Shown: positions 4,926-6,490 of the stretch, piece by piece
How positions within the stretch are numbered: position 1 is the stretch's first letter
How the letters are laid out: each line of letters begins with the position of its first letter
NCBI GenBank assembly: GCA_012274205.1
Contig: JAAOZY010000450.1
Coordinates: 1-6,490, forward strand
Source: Betaproteobacteria bacterium
Lineage (GTDB): Bacteria; Pseudomonadota; Gammaproteobacteria; Burkholderiales; SG8-39
Length of the DNA: 6,490 bases
Direction: 5' to 3'
The notes under the pieces: model-generated
What the model was told of the DNA's origin: nothing
Seen by the model: only the letters and a program-made list of their open reading frames with translations
Database searches by the model: none
Translations under genes and position numbers: made by a program

Positions 4926-6490
4926 TCACATCAGGCCGCCGATGAAGCCGGTCAGCACCAGCACCAGCAGGAACAGGCCGAAGCTGATCAGGGTGAAGCC
5001 CAGTATCTTCGAGCCCAGGGTCATCGGCCGCGACGGCTCGTCCACCAGGTACTTGGACAGTTCCCCGGTTTCGACCAGGCGGTTGTACTGAACCGTATGC
5101 TCGTGTCTGAACTCTTCCAGCGGCACCGAACCGGTGAACATCACCACGTCCAGCGGGAATTTGTCCGGGCGGAAGTGGTTGTTGAAGAAGTGTACCGTGA
5201 ACAGGAACAGGGCCGCGAGCAGCGCTTCTTCGCCATGGAATATGGTCGCCACGTTGAATACCCAGCCCGGCAGGAAGGCTGCGGTTACGGTCGGAAACCA
5301 GAGCATGACGCCGCTCATGCCGATGATGGTCACGCCCCAGAACGGCGCCCAGTAGTCGAACTTCTCCCAGTAGGTCCAGCGGTCGAACACCGGACGCGGC
5401 CCGAGTCCGAAGAACCACTTGAACATGGCGATGATGTCCCACAGGTCCTGCCAGCGCGGAATCAGCGAGTTGGGGCCGAACCACTGGAACGTTCTCCAGG
5501 TCTTGCTCAGGCGCAGCACGACATAGACGATATGCCCGATGAATACGCCGGCAAAGATGACCGCGCAGGTCCGGTGCACGAGTGCCATCACTTTGGGCCC
5601 GCCAAAGGCGCTCGCGATGACCGGCGCCCAGGCGCTGCCGGAGTAGAACACCGTCATGCCGGTCAGCGTGAGGATCATCAGGCTCAGGGCGAACAGCAGG
5701 TGGCCGGCGCGCCACAGTGCCGGGAAGCGGCGGAAATATTTGCCTTTCAGCTCCATGCCCTCGGTGCGCACGTGCGGCCGCGACTTGCGCGCCTGGCGCT
5801 CCTTGTATTCGCGGTAGAACCAAAGCGCCGTGTGCGTCCAGAAGAACGCGAAGGTTCCGACCAGCAGCTGGATCATGAGCTTGGACGCGAGCCACATTTG
5901 CGGATAGCGGCCGAAATCATGCGTGGTCCCGTGCGGCTCGAACGTCACGAATCCCGGTGTCGCGTCCTTATGGCATTGCTGGCAGGTTTTCAGGCGGTTG
6001 GCCGGAAACACCGTGGATTTCGGATCGTCGACGCGCTGGATGGTATGGCTGCCGTGGCAATCGAAGCATTTGGCCGTATACGCGTAGCCCAGTTTGTTCA
6101 CCTGGCCGTGGTAGGTTTCGGTATAGGTTCTCAGGCTCTCTTCATGGCAGTTGCCGCAGTTCTTGGTGATGGCAAGCCGGGTCGAACTCTTCGCCGGATC
6201 GTCGATGTCGTGGGTGGTGTGGCAATCGGAGCAGACGGCCGCGTTCGGGGCCTTGTCCTCCAGCACCAGCTTGCCATGCACCGACGTGGCGTACTGCTCG
6301 CGTTCCTTCGTATGGCACTTGCCGCACACGTTGGGTATCGTCAGGCGCCACTCCTGGCGCTGTTCGCTCCCGGTGGGGTAGACATAGTGCGGATCGTGGC
6401 AGTTGTAGCAGGTCGCGTTGGTGCGCGACTGGTCGTCCTTGTTGGGGCGCGCGTGGATCGATTTCATGAAGCGGTCGATCTGCTTCACCA
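4926..6490 (-). CDS. Multihaem cytochrome c fused to a b-type membrane cytochrome (N-terminus outside window)
   Basis: The last ~520 residues of a fusion protein; numbering is from the codon at 6488-6486, where the GTG is probably internal. Residues 1-190 carry six c-haem motifs: CYNCH 27, CGKCH 55, CSDCH 86, CGNCH 111, CFDCH 141 and CQQCH 169. Spare histidines (H34, H71, H93, H127, H148, H186, H190) are enough for bis-His ligation, typical of low-potential haems. About six membrane helices follow (near 203-226, 262-282, 303-326, 382-402, 413-437 and 495-518). Their histidines H263, H305, H319, H418 and H433 suit one or two b haems, and the RAGHLLFALSL...LTLTG pattern is like cytochrome b561/formate dehydrogenase gamma subunits. 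The architecture resembles Geobacter CbcL, an inner-membrane quinol-oxidising c-b fusion; orthology is not claimed. More haem motifs probably lie upstream. The likely job is quinol oxidation with electrons passed to periplasmic cytochromes. The stop is TGA at 4928-4926. Confidence 0.92.
   Translation of the reverse strand, partial: VKQIDRFMKSIHARPNKDDQSRTNATCYNCHDPHYVYPTGSEQRQEWRLTIPNVCGKCHTKEREQYATSVHGKLVLEDKAPNAAVCSDCHTTHDIDDPAKSSTRLAITKNCGNCHEESLRTYTETYHGQVNKLGYAYTAKCFDCHGSHTIQRVDDPKSTVFPANRLKTCQQCHKDATPGFVTFEPHGTTHDFGRYPQMWLASKLMIQLLVGTFAFFWTHTALWFYREYKERQARKSRPHVRTEGMELKGKYFRRFPALWRAGHLLFALSLMILTLTGMTVFYSGSAWAPVIASAFGGPKVMALVHRTCAVIFAGVFIGHIVYVVLRLSKTWRTFQWFGPNSLIPRWQDLWDIIAMFKWFFGLGPRPVFDRWTYWEKFDYWAPFWGVTIIGMSGVMLWFPTVTAAFLPGWVFNVATIFHGEEALLAALFLFTVHFFNNHFRPDKFPLDVVMFTGSVPLEEFRHEHTVQYNRLVETGELSKYLVDEPSRPMTLGSKILGFTLISFGLFLLVLVLTGFIGGLM

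Overview
This is a GC-rich window that reads as proteobacterial, most likely betaproteobacterial (Rhodocyclales or Nitrosomonadales-like). That placement rests on the style of the DnaE C-terminus and on the cytochrome types, and is inference rather than a search result. It joins a housekeeping edge (the 3' end of dnaE and a small acylphosphatase gene) to a compact block of c-type cytochrome genes with at least 15 CXXCH haem-binding motifs in four proteins.

Layout. Bases 1-377 hold the end of dnaE (+). Bases 378-575 lie between convergent genes and carry a hairpin-rich tandem repeat. Bases 576-845 (-) encode acylphosphatase. Bases 846-1141 are a divergent control region with a candidate extended -10 and a 17-base palindrome. 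Bases 1142-2365 (+) encode an exported cytochrome of four class I domains, and 2507-3289 (+) encode a membrane protein with one c-haem site; the two look like one transcription unit ending at a strong intrinsic terminator (3326-3358). From the right edge, on the minus strand, 6490-4926 encode a multihaem c / membrane b cytochrome fusion cut by the window end, and 4752-3619 encode a second four-haem cytochrome, this time a lipoprotein. The two units converge on a gene-free, hairpin-rich stretch at 3290-3618.

How the genes may work together (inference). The c-b fusion has the architecture of a quinol-oxidising inner-membrane cytochrome: membrane helices with paired histidines, plus periplasmic haems. 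It could pass electrons to the tetrahaem lipoprotein encoded just downstream, and to the related tetrahaem protein and monohaem membrane protein on the opposite strand. This would form a periplasmic electron-transfer branch. No terminal oxidase, reductase, porin or substrate enzyme is in the window, so the direction of flow and the final partner cannot be read here. The membrane protein at 2507-3289 and the set as a whole are the least familiar parts.
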